Source: Treponema sp. (GTDB lineage: Bacteria > Spirochaetota > Spirochaetia > Treponematales > Breznakiellaceae). Taken from it: a stretch of 49,531 bases of DNA. The translations under genes and the position numbers were made by a program. The notes below the pieces were generated by a model, which was given only the letters and a program-made list of their open reading frames with translations, was not told the origin of the DNA and searched no databases. Position 1 is the stretch's first letter, and each line of letters begins with the position of its first letter. Of this stretch, positions 9,113 through 18,442 are shown one piece after another. The stretch covers positions 1-49,531 of the forward strand of contig JAITNM010000181.1 of assembly GCA_031290475.1 (NCBI GenBank), read 5' to 3'.

Positions 9113-10084
9113 ATGTTGTTGAATAGACGGGCTCGATCCGATTATGGAATGCGGGTCCATAGAAAACAGACCATTCATGCGGCTGTAATCATAGTTTTGT
9201 TTCTCATCATTGTTATTTCCGGGTCGGTTGTTTTTATCGGGTGGAAAAATAAAATCAACAACGAAAGGAGAGAGCTTTTGCTTTTATGGGAGGAAGGCGC
9301 CTATGGGGAAGCCTATAGCCTAAGCCGGGAACGGCTTATCAATAAACCTATGGATTTTTTTTTGCTGACCCTCCACGGTTTTTCAGCGTATCAACTGGCT
9401 GTAGCTCAAATCAACGATTACGATACCAAAACCTATATTGATGAATCCATCTGGTCCCTCAGAAAAGCCCTGTTATGCACGGAAGGTCCCGAAGATTTCA
9501 GGATCCCCTATATCCTGGGAAAAGCTTATTATGCCAAAGGCTCGGGTTATGAGGATTTAGCCGTAAAATTCCTTGAAGCCGCCCGGGACGGGAATTATCA
9601 GGCCTCGGATTTGCCTGAATTTTTGGGGCTTGCATACGCTTCCGTCCATGATTACCGAAACAGCGTAGCCGCCTTTTCCCTGGCCCTGAACGCCGGGACT
9701 GAGGGGGCTTATGACGGTGGATCTTTCCCCTCAGATTTGCTTCTCCTTTCAATAGCCCGTTCTTATGTCGCCCTGGATGAAACGGAGTCCGCCAGAGCGT
9801 ACCTTATGCGTTGCTTAGAGACCTCCAGGGACTCAAAAACCACGATCGCCGCAAGGCTTCTTCTGGGAGAGATCTTTGTTAAAGAGGAGAATGCCGAAGG
9901 CGCTGAGGCTCAATACCTTACTATTTTGAAGGAGGACGGGGAGAACGCCGAGGCCCATTTTCAATTAGGAGAACTGTACGCCACAATCGGGGATCCCACC
10001 CGGGCACGGGCGGAGTGGCGGCGGGCAATACGGATTAACCCCGCCCATCGGCCTGCCCGTCAGCGGTTAAATAATGTGAACTGA
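9113..10084 (+). CDS. Membrane-anchored TPR repeat protein
   Basis: About 323 residues: a short basic N-terminus, one transmembrane helix (IHAAVIIVLFLIIVISGSVVFIGW), then helical tetratricopeptide repeats. The clearest are near the C-terminus (AEAQYLTILKEDGENAEAHFQLGELYATIGD, in pieces). The role is probably scaffolding at the inner membrane. It sits directly before mreB, where T. pallidum also has a TPR gene as I recall, so a link to cell shape is plausible but unproven. The start is uncertain: ATG 9113 or ATG 9149, neither with a strong Shine-Dalgarno. The frame is open back into rnpB, but starts there are excluded because that DNA encodes the RNA. About 70 bp between the rnpB T-run and ATG 9113 hold no clear promoter. 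Confidence 0.78.
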   Translation: MLLNRRARSDYGMRVHRKQTIHAAVIIVLFLIIVISGSVVFIGWKNKINNERRELLLLWEEGAYGEAYSLSRERLINKPMDFFLLTLHGFSAYQLAVAQINDYDTKTYIDESIWSLRKALLCTEGPEDFRIPYILGKAYYAKGSGYEDLAVKFLEAARDGNYQASDLPEFLGLAYASVHDYRNSVAAFSLALNAGTEGAYDGGSFPSDLLLLSIARSYVALDETESARAYLMRCLETSRDSKTTIAARLLLGEIFVKEENAEGAEAQYLTILKEDGENAEAHFQLGELYATIGDPTRARAEWRRAIRINPAHRPARQRLNNVN

Positions 10085-10190
10085 GTTGGTTTGGCTCATT
10101 TCCAGGAGAAGACCGGAATAGTGTTTTTTCCGATAAATTAGAAAGGTTTCGATCATTATAAGATGTTCTGAAACCCTGGGAGAAGGTATA

Positions 10191-11219
10191 ATGTTTGGAT
10201 TTAACACTTCAGACCTCGGAATTGATTTGGGAACCTGTAATACCCTTATTTATATACGCGGAAAGGGGATCGTTGTCAATGAGCCTTCGGTGGTGGCCGT
10301 TGAGCGGGGAACAAAAAAGGTTATGGCTGTGGGTGCGGAAGCAAAACGTATGCTCTGGAAAACCCCGGGGAATATAATCGCCATAAGACCCATGCGGGAT
10401 GGGGTTATCGCTGATCTTGAGTCTACCGAAAAGATGATCCGCTACTTTATTTCCCGGGTGCTTCCCCGGTACCGGTTCATAAAACCCCGGATGGTTATCG
10501 GCATCCCCTCCTGTATCACGGAAGTTGAACGCCGGGCGGTTGAGGAAAGCGCCTATAAGGCAGGCGCCCGGGAAGTGATAGTGATCGAAGAAAGCCTGGC
10601 CGCGGCCATAGGGGCGGATATCCCCATCTATGAGCCTGCGGGACATATGATATGCGATATCGGCGGCGGCACAACGGAGATTTCCGTTATATCCCTGGGC
10701 GGTATGGTAGTTACCAGCGCGATACGTCTGGGCGGGGATGCCTTTGACGAATCCATCATACGCCATGTTCGTAGTGTTCATAACCTTATCATTGGAGGAG
10801 GCGTGGCGGAACGGCTGAAGATAGAAATCGGTAACGCCTCTCCGGATAAAACTATTGAGAAGGTTGAAATAAAAGGCACTGACGCTATCACCGGGCTTCC
10901 CCGCAGGCTGGAGATTGATTCTGTGGAAGTCCGGGAAGCCCTGAAAGATCCTATCACCAAGATCGTGGATGAGATAAAAACCACCCTGGGCAAAACCCCG
11001 CCGGAATTGGCTGCCGATATCGTAGAACGGGGCATTGTGATGACCGGCGGCGGTTCCCTCCTCAAGGGACTTCCCAAGCTCATCTCCAAGGAAACCGGAG
11101 TGCCGGTGATCCTGGCGGAACGGCCCCTGGACTGCGTTGCCCTGGGCGCGGGAAAGTACTTTGAAAATTCAAAGCGGTTTGATAATTCTCTCAGTTCCTA
11201 CGATAATTTGAACGGTTAA
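10191..11219 (+). CDS. mreB: Rod-shape protein MreB (actin homologue)
   Basis: A 342-residue bacterial actin that polymerises under the inner membrane and guides lateral wall synthesis. Phosphate-1 loop: [19 protein letters not shown]; phosphate-2: [17 protein letters not shown]; adenosine-binding region: [14 protein letters not shown]. It is of full length for the family. A strong Shine-Dalgarno (GGGAGAAGG at 10178-10186) lies 4 nt before ATG. A possible -10, TATAAG at 10157-10162, lies upstream without a clear -35. It is the first gene of the mreB-mreC-mreD-mrdA-rodA unit; mreC starts 4 bp downstream. Confidence 0.97.
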   Translation: MFGFNTSDLGIDLGTCNTLIYIRGKGIVVNEPSVVAVERGTKKVMAVGAEAKRMLWKTPGNIIAIRPMRDGVIADLESTEKMIRYFISRVLPRYRFIKPRMVIGIPSCITEVERRAVEESAYKAGAREVIVIEESLAAAIGADIPIYEPAGHMICDIGGGTTEISVISLGGMVVTSAIRLGGDAFDESIIRHVRSVHNLIIGGGVAERLKIEIGNASPDKTIEKVEIKGTDAITGLPRRLEIDSVEVREALKDPITKIVDEIKTTLGKTPPELAADIVERGIVMTGGGSLLKGLPKLISKETGVPVILAERPLDCVALGAGKYFENSKRFDNSLSSYDNLNG

Positions 11220-11223
11220 GGCA

Positions 11224-12132
11224 ATGAAGATTGGGGGGAATCGGAAGCAGAAGAAAAGGTTAAACGCGGATATTTACGTCTTTGCCGCCCTGGCTCTTAT
11301 TTCTTTTATACTGCTTTTTTTTTCCACCCTGAGTTTTGTGGTAAACTTTAGAAATGTCGGGCTCTCCATGTTTTCAGGTATTAGGGGCGGTATTTACGGC
11401 GTGTCCTCCCAGATTGAAAGAACGGTCAATTCAATTCAGGAACTGGCGGTTTTGCAGCGGGAATACGTGGAACTCACCGCACGGATCACCCGGTATGAGC
11501 AGCTTGAGCGTACATCCGCGGAGATCAGACAGGAAAACTACCGCCTCCGGGAGCAGCTTGGTTTCTCCGAACAGATCCGCTACCGGCATATACCGGCGGA
11601 AATTATCGGAAGGGATCCTGATAATCTTTTTTCGTCCTTTGTGATCAATAAAGGGAAACGGAATGGTTTAAACTCCAATATGGCGGTGATTGCCTTTCAG
11701 GACGGCATTCAAGCCCTGGTGGGAAAAGTGGTTCAGTCGGGGCAGTTTGAGAGCCTCGTGATGCCGGTGTACGACGTAAGTTCCTTTGTTCCGGCCCGGT
11801 TCGCCTCTTCCAGGTATGATGGTCTTGTAGAAGGCCAGGGAAACAGCGAATATCCTCTGCTCATGCGGTTAATCAGCAAGCGGGCCAGGGATAAAATTAA
11901 TTTTGGAGATGTGGTAGTCTCAAGCGGTATTGGAAGTTCAGGAAGCAGCGGTATATATCCTCCGGAAATTAATATAGGCCGGGTAAGCCGGATTTTATAC
12001 AAGGAATATGAGACTTCCATGGAAGTTGAGCTTGAAAGCGCCATTGATTTTTCCCGTCTGGAATATGTCTTTGTAATTGATACGGTAAGGCTGGATACGG
12101 ATGCCGCCGCGGAAAATGAATCGGAGGATTAG
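11224..12132 (+). CDS. mreC: Rod-shape-determining protein MreC
   Basis: A 302-residue bitopic protein: a basic N-terminus, a transmembrane helix at about 16-40 (IYVFAALALISFILLFFSTL...), a coiled coil at about 60-100 (EYVELTARITRYEQLERTSAEIRQENYRLREQL, in pieces), and the periplasmic beta-domains with the family motif 'IPAEIIGRDPDNLFSSFVINKG'. It links MreB to PBP2 and RodA. It has usual length and lies 4 bp after mreB and 3 bp before mreD, in one operon. Confidence 0.95.
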   Translation: MKIGGNRKQKKRLNADIYVFAALALISFILLFFSTLSFVVNFRNVGLSMFSGIRGGIYGVSSQIERTVNSIQELAVLQREYVELTARITRYEQLERTSAEIRQENYRLREQLGFSEQIRYRHIPAEIIGRDPDNLFSSFVINKGKRNGLNSNMAVIAFQDGIQALVGKVVQSGQFESLVMPVYDVSSFVPARFASSRYDGLVEGQGNSEYPLLMRLISKRARDKINFGDVVVSSGIGSSGSSGIYPPEINIGRVSRILYKEYETSMEVELESAIDFSRLEYVFVIDTVRLDTDAAAENESED

Positions 12133-12135
12133 CCT

Positions 12136-12639
12136 GTGACTAAAAATGTTATATGGGCAACGGTTTTTTCCATTGTGGCAGGTCTTCTGCAATCAACGCT
12201 GCTTTCACGTCTTGCCCTGTATCACGCGGTGCCGGATCTTGCCCTGGGCATTCTTGTTTTTACCGCCTATTCCAACGGAACCATGACGGGCCAGCTTACC
12301 GGTTTTTCTTCCGGCCTGCTTTTGGATTTCCTTTCGGCTTCTCCCTTGGGGCTTAATGCCCTGGTTCGCACCCTGGTGGGGGCTGTTACGGGACTTTTGA
12401 ATGGTATTTTTATATTGGACGCGGTTTTTCTTCCCATGGTTCTCTGCGCCGGCGCCACAATAGCCAAGGCGATGCTGTATTTTGTACTTAATGTTATGTT
12501 TTCCGGGACTGTTCCCTCTTATGCTTTTTTTGAACCGACTCTCTGGGTAGAATTGCTTTTAAATACTATCTCTGCGCCATTTTTATTCGGCCTTTTAAAA
12601 CTTTTTAATACCCTCTTAATTAAAAGGAGAGAAAACTAA
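12136..12639 (+). CDS. mreD: Rod-shape-determining protein MreD
   Basis: A 167-residue, very hydrophobic protein with about five transmembrane helices, in the correct place between mreC and mrdA. The motif region PDLALGILVFTAYSNGTMTGQLTGFSSG (in pieces) fits the MreD family. It starts with GTG at 12136, 3 bp after mreC, and its stop overlaps the mrdA ATG by one base (TAATG). It is an integral-membrane component of the elongasome. Confidence 0.9.
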   Translation: MTKNVIWATVFSIVAGLLQSTLLSRLALYHAVPDLALGILVFTAYSNGTMTGQLTGFSSGLLLDFLSASPLGLNALVRTLVGAVTGLLNGIFILDAVFLPMVLCAGATIAKAMLYFVLNVMFSGTVPSYAFFEPTLWVELLLNTISAPFLFGLLKLFNTLLIKRREN

Positions 12640-14525
12640 TGGCTCTTTTTCTGCCAAACCACTCTCGGCCTGACGAAGAACGTCCGGATCTCCGCATCAA
12701 AATATTACAGATTATATTTATCCTGATTTTTGTCAGTTATGGGGTACATCTCTTTGGTATGCAGATTTTGAACGGAGAAATGTATGTAAGCCGGGCTCAG
12801 AACATAGTCCGCAGGACCACGGTCTTGCCCGCCCAGCGGGGGGAAATATACGACCGCAATTTTAAGGAACCTATGGCGTTCAATATCGATTCTTTTGCGA
12901 TAAACATTACCCCTGCGGAAGTTCAGGCAAGCAGGATCCCTGAGGTTATTACCCGCCTTTCCGGAATTCTCAATATGCCCAGGGAGCAGATTGAGCGAAA
13001 AGTACCTTCGCAGTATTACTATCTCTATAATCCGCTGGAAATAGCAACGAATGTATCTTTTAATACCGTAGCTTCTGTGGCGGAAAATGTAGATACCCTG
13101 CCCGGGGTTTCCTGGCAGTCAAAGCTGCTCAGAAACTATACCGACTTTGGAAGCCTTTCTCACATAATCGGCTATGTGGGAGATATCACGAGGGATGAAC
13201 TTACCATGCTTTATAACAAGGGATATCAGCAGGGAGATATGTTAGGGAAAGCGGGGATTGAACGGCAATACGACGAGCTCTTGCGGGGTAAAAAAGGACG
13301 GGAGACCCGCACTGTGGACGTGCGGGGAAGGCGGATTGTGGGGGATATCAACTATATCCGTGAGTCGCCTGAAATGGGAAAGAATCTGGTGCTCACCATT
13401 GACAGGTCAATACAAACACTGGCTGAAAACGCGCTGGGAAGGCGCATGGGGGCGGTAGTAGTTATGCGGCCAACCAATGGGGAAATTCTCGCCATGGTTT
13501 CTTATCCCTGGTATGATCCGAATATTTTCAGTCAAACAGATTTCAATTCCGAATATCAAACCTTTATCAACGATCCCAATAAACCATTTCTGAACAGGGC
13601 TATTCAGTCAAGCTATCCTCCCGCGTCTACTTTCAAGATCGTAATGACCACAGGGATCCTGGCGGAAAACGTATTTTCTTCAGAACAGACCGTGTCCTGC
13701 CAGGGAGAGCTTTCCTATGGAGAAAGGCTATGGCACTGTCATATTAAAAAGCCCGGCCACGGCAGGCTCAATCTGCAAAAGGCCATGGCCCAGTCCTGCG
13801 ATATTTTTTACTGGACCGTAGGCAGGGACTACTTAGGGGTGGAACGGATCGTAAACTATGCCCGGGAATACGGATACGGAGAAGCTACCGAAATTGACCT
13901 TCCCGGGGAAATCAGCGGGTTTATTCCAACACCCCAGTGGAAAGACAGACGGTTCCATGAACGCTGGCTCGGCGGTGATACTATGAATATGTCTATTGGT
14001 CAGGGCTATACCTTGGTTACCCCAATACAGATGGCTAATATGGCCGCCATGGTGGTAAATGACGGGGTAATATACAAGCCCCATATACTGAAAGAAGTCC
14101 GGGATCCCATGACCGGGGCGGTTGAGGTACATGTGGCGCCCGAGGTGCTCCACGAAAGTGACGTGGACAAGGAGGTTTTTGCCAGGGTCCGCCGGGATAT
14201 GCGAAGCGTTATCAGCGAAGGGACTGCCCGGTTTCCCCTCAACATTCAATCTGTGGAAATAGCGGGGAAAACCGGTACCGGCGAAGTCGGTCTCCAGAAT
14301 AAATGGCATTCCTGGTTCACCGCCTTTGCCCCTTACAGAACCGATAACCCGGAAGAACGGATCGTTGTTTCTATCATTGTTGAAGCGGTTAACGACTGGG
14401 AATGGTGGGCGCCCTATGCGTCGGCTATTATTTTCCAGGGAGTATTCGCCCATCAAAGCTACGAAGAAGCGGTACGGGCCCTGGGACTCCAGTACATTAT
14501 GCCCATATACGGACGACGGGAATAA
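12639..14525 (+). CDS. mrdA: Penicillin-binding protein 2 (elongasome transpeptidase)
   Basis: A 628-residue class B PBP. An N-terminal membrane anchor lies at about 22-45 (ILQIIFILIFVSYGVHLFG). The pedestal domain contains AQRGEIYDRN. The transpeptidase domain has the catalytic serine in PPASTFK (SxxK, about residue 330), SCD (SxN equivalent) and KTGT (about 544). It cross-links peptidoglycan of the lateral wall together with RodA. One-base overlaps with both mreD and rodA indicate tight coupling. Length and motifs are normal; nothing suggests loss of function. Confidence 0.95.
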   Translation: MALFLPNHSRPDEERPDLRIKILQIIFILIFVSYGVHLFGMQILNGEMYVSRAQNIVRRTTVLPAQRGEIYDRNFKEPMAFNIDSFAINITPAEVQASRIPEVITRLSGILNMPREQIERKVPSQYYYLYNPLEIATNVSFNTVASVAENVDTLPGVSWQSKLLRNYTDFGSLSHIIGYVGDITRDELTMLYNKGYQQGDMLGKAGIERQYDELLRGKKGRETRTVDVRGRRIVGDINYIRESPEMGKNLVLTIDRSIQTLAENALGRRMGAVVVMRPTNGEILAMVSYPWYDPNIFSQTDFNSEYQTFINDPNKPFLNRAIQSSYPPASTFKIVMTTGILAENVFSSEQTVSCQGELSYGERLWHCHIKKPGHGRLNLQKAMAQSCDIFYWTVGRDYLGVERIVNYAREYGYGEATEIDLPGEISGFIPTPQWKDRRFHERWLGGDTMNMSIGQGYTLVTPIQMANMAAMVVNDGVIYKPHILKEVRDPMTGAVEVHVAPEVLHESDVDKEVFARVRRDMRSVISEGTARFPLNIQSVEIAGKTGTGEVGLQNKWHSWFTAFAPYRTDNPEERIVVSIIVEAVNDWEWWAPYASAIIFQGVFAHQSYEEAVRALGLQYIMPIYGRRE

Positions 14526-15835
14526 TGAGAGTACGTGATTTTCTTGGAATAGATTATCTTCTTCTTTTTTCCGCCCTTACCCTTACGATATTCGGGATAC
14601 TGTTTATTTATTCTTCCGGCATTAACGCTGCGGGCGTGCAGGTTTCTCAAGAATACTTCCGGCAGATTATCTTTGCTTCTCTGGGTTTTATATTTGCCCT
14701 GGTACTTGCCATGGTGAATTACCGGCGTTTTTACGAACTGTCAATCTATCTATACCTGGCTACCCTGGCGCTCCTTGTCTATACCTGTTTATTTGGCAGA
14801 ATGGTCTCCGGCGCCCGGGCGTGGATCGGAATTGGTTCCTTTGGGATTCAACCTTCAGAATTTGCCAAGATCACAACTATTATTTTTCTTGCCCGGTATC
14901 TGGACTCTTCAAAGCGGAATCCAAATTCTTTTCCCCGGTTTGCAGTATCCTGTATTATCGTTTTTATACCCATGGGAATAATCCTGTTGCAGCCCGATTT
15001 TGGAACCGCCCTGGTGTTTTTACCTATACTGCTCGTGATGACATTTATTGCCGGAATTTCGATTAAGTACATTCTATTCTTTGTTTTCTGCATAGGGTTA
15101 ACCGGGGTGCTTATGGTACTGCCCCTCTGGGAGACTTATATCAAGAGGGATTCTCTTCCTGCTCTTACGATCCTGATGAATTTCCGGTTTATTGCGGTTT
15201 CCGTTCTCGCCCTGCTTATAATTTTTCTTATCGCGCTATTTGGATTTTTGCGCCATAAGAAAAGGTATTTTTACTGGATAGCATATGGCGTCGCAGTAGT
15301 AATGTTGTCATTAGGATTGTCATTTCTCTCGCATAAGGCGCTAAAAGATTATCAGATTATGCGGCTTATTGTTTTTCTGGATCCTAATGTTGATCCCCAG
15401 GCATCAGGCTGGAATATCATCCAGTCTATCACCGCCATAGGTTCCGGAGGATTCTTCGGAAAAGGATACCTTCAGGGCACCCAGAGCCACTATCGCTTTT
15501 TACCCCAGCAGAGTACCGATTTTATATTTTCCATATTTACCGAAGAATGGGGCTTTGCCGGAGGGTTCATCGCAATTGTACTTTTTCTGGTTATATGCCT
15601 CAGGCTGATACGGATTATAAAGAATTCCGCCGATTCTTTCGGCGCCTTTATCACTGCGGGACTTTCCGCCATGTATATATTTCACTTTCTTATTAATGTC
15701 GGTATGACCATGGGCATTATGCCCATTACCGGTATACCGCTTTTGTTTATGTCCTATGGCGGTTCCGCTATCATTTCCGCCATGACGGGCGTTGGTCTTG
15801 CCTTAAGCGTTTATATAAGAAGGTACGAACACTAA
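14525..15835 (+). CDS. rodA: Rod-shape peptidoglycan polymerase RodA (SEDS family)
   Basis: A 436-residue polytopic membrane protein of the SEDS family, which polymerises glycan strands from lipid II in partnership with PBP2. Recognisable parts include RAWIGIGSFGIQPSEFAKI, LLQPDFGTALVFLPI, FFGKGYLQGTQSHYRFLPQQSTDFIFS (in pieces) and MPITGIPLLFMSYGGSA. The start is ATG 14525, overlapping the mrdA stop by one base; an in-frame start 41 codons further upstream lies inside mrdA and gives residues unlike the family. Upstream and downstream spacing (3 bp to the radical SAM gene) suggest the operon continues. Confidence 0.95.
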   Translation: MRVRDFLGIDYLLLFSALTLTIFGILFIYSSGINAAGVQVSQEYFRQIIFASLGFIFALVLAMVNYRRFYELSIYLYLATLALLVYTCLFGRMVSGARAWIGIGSFGIQPSEFAKITTIIFLARYLDSSKRNPNSFPRFAVSCIIVFIPMGIILLQPDFGTALVFLPILLVMTFIAGISIKYILFFVFCIGLTGVLMVLPLWETYIKRDSLPALTILMNFRFIAVSVLALLIIFLIALFGFLRHKKRYFYWIAYGVAVVMLSLGLSFLSHKALKDYQIMRLIVFLDPNVDPQASGWNIIQSITAIGSGGFFGKGYLQGTQSHYRFLPQQSTDFIFSIFTEEWGFAGGFIAIVLFLVICLRLIRIIKNSADSFGAFITAGLSAMYIFHFLINVGMTMGIMPITGIPLLFMSYGGSAIISAMTGVGLALSVYIRRYEH

Positions 15836-15838
15836 CCC

Positions 15839-18322
15839 ATGGGAGATCGCTTTGTAGACCCGGTAAATGAGCTGGGGGAATTCCTTTTTACGGTGGAAAA
15901 GCCCGCCCGTTATACCGGCGGTGAATATGGGAGGCTTGCCCGGCGCTGCGCCGGTACGGACGGCGCCTTTTTATCCGGTCTTGATCCGTTAAAAATGACG
16001 ATATCTTTTCCTGATCTGTACGAAATAGGCATGTCAAACCAGGCTTTTAGGATTCTTTACAACCGCCTGAACCGCATAGAGGGGATTGTCTGCGATCGGG
16101 CCTTCGCCCCCGCTCCCGATTTTGAAAAACTGCTCCGGGAACGGAACCTGCCCCTTTACGGCCTTGATACGGGAATTTCGCTTAAAAACCTGGATGTCCT
16201 CTGTTTTACCCTGGGTTATGAGCTGGGGATAACCGGGATCCTTGCCATGCTTGACGTTTCCGCCATCCCTCTCCATTGGGAAGATCGAAAGAATGGCGAT
16301 CCGGTTGTCATTATGGGCGGCCCCTGTGTTTCCAATCCCCGGCCTTACGAAAAGTTTATCGACGCCTTTTGGATAGGTGAAGCCGAAGGGGGCTTTTTTG
16401 AACTTGCACAAAGGCTTTCGGCGGCGAAAAAGGCGGGGGAGGGGAGGGCTGCCTTCCTTTCCCTGCTCAATGACCATCCTTCGGTGTGGATGCCGGGAAA
16501 AGATCGGGCAGTACGGGCTATAGACAATGGTTTTTCGGAACGAAAAGCCGATGCGGCGGTTTTTCCTGTTTCAAGTATGAAAACTGTACAGCACCACGGG
16601 GCGGTAGAAATTATGCGGGGCTGTCCTAATGGATGCCGTTTCTGTCATGCGGGTTACTGGTACCGGCCTATGCGGCAAAAGGACGCCCGTACCGTTACCG
16701 CGGAAGCAAAGGCCTTTATCGAAAACGGAGGTTACCGGGAAATAAGCCTTTCTTCCCTTTCCTCAGGGGACTACCGGCGCCTGGAAAGCCTTTTGGAAAT
16801 TCTTACAAAAGAATATTCTTCCAGACATATATCATTTCAGCTTCCGTCCCTCAAGGTTTCCACTTTTTCTCTGCCTATACTGGAAAAGGTATCCCAGGTC
16901 CGGCGCAGCGGGCTTACCTTCGCGGTAGAAACCCCAAACGACGCCTGGCAGCTTTCAATAAACAAAATCGTGAGCAGAGATACTGTTGTCTCCATCATCA
17001 ACAAAGCGCGCAAACAGGGCTGGCGGGGGGTTAAATTTTATTTTATGATAGGTCTTCCTCCAGGTGCGGCTAAGGAAGACGGCCTGCGCACGGAGGAAGA
17101 AGAAATTGTGGATTTTGTTCTTGATGTGGCCCAAAGAACCCATACCCATTTTAATATCAATGTGGGCGCCTTTGTCCCCAAGCCCAAGACGCCGTATCAG
17201 TGGGAGGGCCAGATTGGTGAAGAGGCTGGACGGAAAAAATTAGATTACATCCGTTTTGCTCTTAAACAGGCGGGGCATAAGGTTAGTACCGCGGATCCCT
17301 TTACAGCGCTTATAGAAGGCGTTATAAGCCGGGGGGATGAGCGGGTAGGGGACATCATTGAAGAGGCCTATAGAAGAGGATGCCGCCTTGACGCGTGGGA
17401 TGAATTTTTTAAAAAAGACGTCTGGCGGGAAGTCTTTGCCGGACATGAAAAGACGGTACAGGAAATAGTACAAGGGGGAAAAAAGGGCGAGGCCCTTCCC
17501 TGGGATTGCATTGATTCCGGGTTCCCGGAGGCGTACCTCTTGGGGGAGGCGGAAAATTCCCGCCTGGCGAAGGCAACAGAATCCTGCGGGGCGCCGTGTC
17601 CTCATCCCTGCGGTATCTGTCCCGGTAAAAGTGTTTTAGTTGAAAACCGTAATACTTCTGTTTTGGAACAGCCTGCACCGTCTGAATTACAAACCCCAAA
17701 AACAGAGCGGAGCCAGGACGCGGCCACAAACCGGATCATCTTTTCTTTTTCCAAAGAAGGCCCCGGGGTATGGCTCTCCCACCTTTCGGTAATTGAAGTC
17801 TTTTCCATGGCCGCCCAGCGGGGAAACCTTCCCCTTGTTTTTACCCGGGGTTTTAATCCCCTGCCAAAAATTGACTTTGCGTCTCCTGTTTCTATCGGGA
17901 TAAACGCCGAGGGGGAAATTGCCTCCATGGATATGGAGATTCAGGTAAACGAAGAGGAGTTTATTGCCCGTCTTAATCCCCAGCTTCCTGAAGGTTTTAA
18001 GGTACAAGAAGCCCTTTCTGTTATCATCCCGTTGGGGATAAAGAAACAGTCCGCCGCGGCCTTGCTTTGGGGCTTTGCCTATAAAAAGCCGGCCATGGAC
18101 GATACCCCGGCCGCCGGTGACCGGGACGGCTTAGACTACGTACCGGCTAAAGAAGAGAAAGAGTACCGGAAGCGGCGTCTTGAAAACGGAACGGGTCTCT
18201 ACTATTTAAAACGAAAAGCCGTCCTGGCAAAAAGGCCGGGGAATGGAGAAGATCCGGCGTGGTGGGGCTCTTATTTTGCCGTTTACCGGGAACTTTATAA
18301 ACCAGGGACAACGGCCCCTTAA
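15839..18322 (+). CDS. Radical SAM protein (TIGR03960-like) fused to DUF2344 domain
   Basis: An 827-residue protein. The N-terminal part (about 1-230) has a B12-binding-like region found in this family. It is followed by a radical SAM core with CPNGCRFC (CxxxCxxC, about residues 262-269), which binds a 4Fe-4S cluster and SAM. A Cys-rich patch (CGAPCPHPCGICPG) lies near 581-594. A Ser/Thr/Pro/Glu linker leads to a C-terminal domain beginning FSFSKEGPGVWLSHLSVIEVF and containing FTRGFNPLPKIDFASP, the hallmark of DUF2344 (TIGR03936). In many bacteria the two parts are adjacent or fused and sit near ribonuclease G and L21 genes; neither is present here. The substrate is unknown; an RNA or ribosome-related target is often assumed. 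Start ATG 15839 lies 3 bp after rodA. Confidence 0.88.
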   Translation: MGDRFVDPVNELGEFLFTVEKPARYTGGEYGRLARRCAGTDGAFLSGLDPLKMTISFPDLYEIGMSNQAFRILYNRLNRIEGIVCDRAFAPAPDFEKLLRERNLPLYGLDTGISLKNLDVLCFTLGYELGITGILAMLDVSAIPLHWEDRKNGDPVVIMGGPCVSNPRPYEKFIDAFWIGEAEGGFFELAQRLSAAKKAGEGRAAFLSLLNDHPSVWMPGKDRAVRAIDNGFSERKADAAVFPVSSMKTVQHHGAVEIMRGCPNGCRFCHAGYWYRPMRQKDARTVTAEAKAFIENGGYREISLSSLSSGDYRRLESLLEILTKEYSSRHISFQLPSLKVSTFSLPILEKVSQVRRSGLTFAVETPNDAWQLSINKIVSRDTVVSIINKARKQGWRGVKFYFMIGLPPGAAKEDGLRTEEEEIVDFVLDVAQRTHTHFNINVGAFVPKPKTPYQWEGQIGEEAGRKKLDYIRFALKQAGHKVSTADPFTALIEGVISRGDERVGDIIEEAYRRGCRLDAWDEFFKKDVWREVFAGHEKTVQEIVQGGKKGEALPWDCIDSGFPEAYLLGEAENSRLAKATESCGAPCPHPCGICPGKSVLVENRNTSVLEQPAPSELQTPKTERSQDAATNRIIFSFSKEGPGVWLSHLSVIEVFSMAAQRGNLPLVFTRGFNPLPKIDFASPVSIGINAEGEIASMDMEIQVNEEEFIARLNPQLPEGFKVQEALSVIIPLGIKKQSAAALLWGFAYKKPAMDDTPAAGDRDGLDYVPAKEEKEYRKRRLENGTGLYYLKRKAVLAKRPGNGEDPAWWGSYFAVYRELYKPGTTAP

Positions 18323-18442
18323 TCCTGATAACGAAACCTCAAAGAAGTACCCCCATTTTCAAGTAGACAGAATATACATTATACGCAGTAAAGCCCGTCT
18401 TCACTTTCGCCCTCCTTCCTTCCCGGGAAATAGAGCTCTTTT

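Noticed and set aside
14402-14524. Upstream extension of RodA
   Set aside because: It lies fully inside mrdA and is unlike the family; ATG 14525 fits exactly.
18323-18442. Bidirectional terminator between the convergent radical SAM and lipoprotein genes
   Set aside because: Only GAGCTC followed by T6 and TTCCCGGGAA are present; both stems are too short.
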